A stretch of 64,000 nt of DNA, taken from NCBI RefSeq assembly GCF_002752165.1, contig NZ_MOMB01000049.1, positions 62,001 to 126,000 of the forward strand, read 5' to 3'. A model generated the notes under the pieces. The model saw only the letters and a program-made list of their open reading frames with translations, had not been told where the DNA came from and ran no database searches. Below are positions 63,219-64,000 of the stretch, piece by piece (the first letter of the stretch is position 1; the number at the start of each line of letters is the position of its first letter). The stretch is from Erwinia sp. OLFS4. GTDB taxonomy: Bacteria; Pseudomonadota; Gammaproteobacteria; Enterobacterales; Enterobacteriaceae. Position numbers and translations under genes: made by a program.

Positions 63219-64000
63219 ATGCGGATGTTCAAAGGATTGCTGGTGGCAGCTTTCCTGCTACCCGTGATAGCCCATGCCGAAGAAGCAACGCTAAAAGAGG
63301 TGCATGATAAACCGGTTGTTGCCGGGAGTATCATCGCTAATTTACTGGAAAAACACGATAATCCATTTGTACTTTACCCCTACGAAAGCAACTATTTACT
63401 GTATAGCTATACCAGTAATATGAACAAAGAGGCGATAAGTTCTTATAACTGGGCAAATAAAGCAAAAAGCGATGAAGTTAAATTTCAGTTGAGCCTTGCC
63501 TTTCCTTTGTGGCGAGGCATTCTGGGTGACAATTCTGTACTGGCCGCTTCCTACACCCAGCGTTCATGGTGGCAATTATCTAACCGCAGTGCGTCTTCCC
63601 CCTTCAGAGAAACTAACTATGAACCACAGCTCTTTCTCGGCTGGGCGACCGATTATGATTTTGCCGGCTGGACACTGCGTGATATTGAAGTCGGGCTTAA
63701 CCATCAGTCCAATGGACATTCTGAACCCACATCCCGTAGCTGGAATCGACTTTACGCCCGTCTGATGGCGCAAAATGGTCACTGGCTGGCAGAAATTAAA
63801 CCCTGGTATCGCCTTCCTGAAAGTGAAAATAATGACGATAACCCTGATATCACTAAATACATGGGATACTATCGTCTGAAGGTTGGCTATCAGTGGGGTG
63901 AAAGTATTTTCAGCCTGCAGGGTAACTATAACTGGAACAGTGGCTATGGTGGCGCGGAACTGGGCTGGAGCTACCCGATTAGCGAGCACGTTCGCTTTTA
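63219..64000 (+). CDS. pldA: Outer-membrane phospholipase A PldA (3' end beyond window)
   Basis: PldA is an outer-membrane beta-barrel that hydrolyses phospholipids when the membrane asymmetry is lost. The visible 260 codons cover most of the protein. It starts MRMFKGLLVAAFLLPVIAHA, a signal peptide cut before EEATLKEVHD; the ATG at 63219 follows GGAGAG. It has EHDNPF as KHDNPFVLYPYESNYLL, the catalytic His-Ser region NHQSNGHSEPTSRSWNRLY (His and Ser of the active site, with Asn supporting), and membrane-strand patterns up to YPISEHVRF. The remaining 30 or so residues lie beyond the window. It is divergent from yigI; the gap 63033-63218 holds its promoter, which I did not identify. Confidence 0.96.
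   Translation, partial: MRMFKGLLVAAFLLPVIAHAEEATLKEVHDKPVVAGSIIANLLEKHDNPFVLYPYESNYLLYSYTSNMNKEAISSYNWANKAKSDEVKFQLSLAFPLWRGILGDNSVLAASYTQRSWWQLSNRSASSPFRETNYEPQLFLGWATDYDFAGWTLRDIEVGLNHQSNGHSEPTSRSWNRLYARLMAQNGHWLAEIKPWYRLPESENNDDNPDITKYMGYYRLKVGYQWGESIFSLQGNYNWNSGYGGAELGWSYPISEHVRF

Overview
The window is chromosomal DNA from a member of the Enterobacterales, probably an Erwiniaceae- or Pectobacteriaceae-like plant- or insect-associated lineage; the genus cannot be fixed by eye. The basis is gene-by-gene collinearity with the Escherichia coli rho-wec-hem-cyaA-uvrD-corA-pldA region, protein lengths often identical to E. coli (Rho 419 residues, WecB 376, WecC 420, DapF 274, UvrD 720), the tRNA cluster argX-hisR-leuT-proM, and a cellulose operon that carries bcsD, which E. 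coli lacks.

Region 1 (1-8250) is a bcsA(partial)-bcsB-bcsC-bcsD cellulose synthase operon of the bcsABCD type, with no bcsZ between bcsB and bcsC. Region 2 (8266-14411) concerns metal homeostasis: the Mn exporter mntP with an MntR box and a probable yybP-ykoY riboswitch, a divergent SDR/LysR pair, and an MgtA/MgtB-type Mg2+ ATPase. The ATPase leader encodes an MgtL-like Pro/Arg peptide, and a 29-codon single-membrane-segment gene follows it immediately. Region 3 (14850-25562) matches the E. coli yhj locus: yhjE, yhjG, kdgK (with a KdgR operator), a GST gene, yhjJ, dctA and pdeK/yhjK. dctA is split by one extra base in a G6 tract. Region 4 (25726-29216) is accessory: a second LysR/SDR pair, a START-like small protein and an acyltransferase-3 membrane protein.

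Region 5 (29353-45316) is the conserved core gppA-rhlB / trxA-rho followed by the enterobacterial common antigen operon wecA-wzzE-wecB-wecC-wecD-wecE-wzxE-wecF-wzyE-wecG. The dTDP-sugar genes rffG and rffH are missing between wecC and wecD. Region 6 (45442-46475) holds four tRNA genes with promoter and terminator, then the sRNA GlmZ with a sigma-54 promoter and a GlrR box. Region 7 (46516-57377) has hemCDXY divergent from cyaA (TTG start, CRP box), then cyaY, lptM, dapF, yigA, xerC and yigB. Region 8 (57434-64000) has uvrD with a degenerate LexA box, a WbuC-like cupin, corA with a CorL-like leader ORF and a 15-bp perfect stem, rarD, yigI and the 5' part of pldA.

The most interesting signals are regulatory and very short: two Mg2+-transporter leaders with upstream ORFs (mgtL-like and corL-like), the tiny membrane protein behind the Mg2+ ATPase, the dctA frameshift in a homopolymer, and the ECA operon without rffGH. 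I saw no insertion sequence, prophage, CRISPR array or integron.
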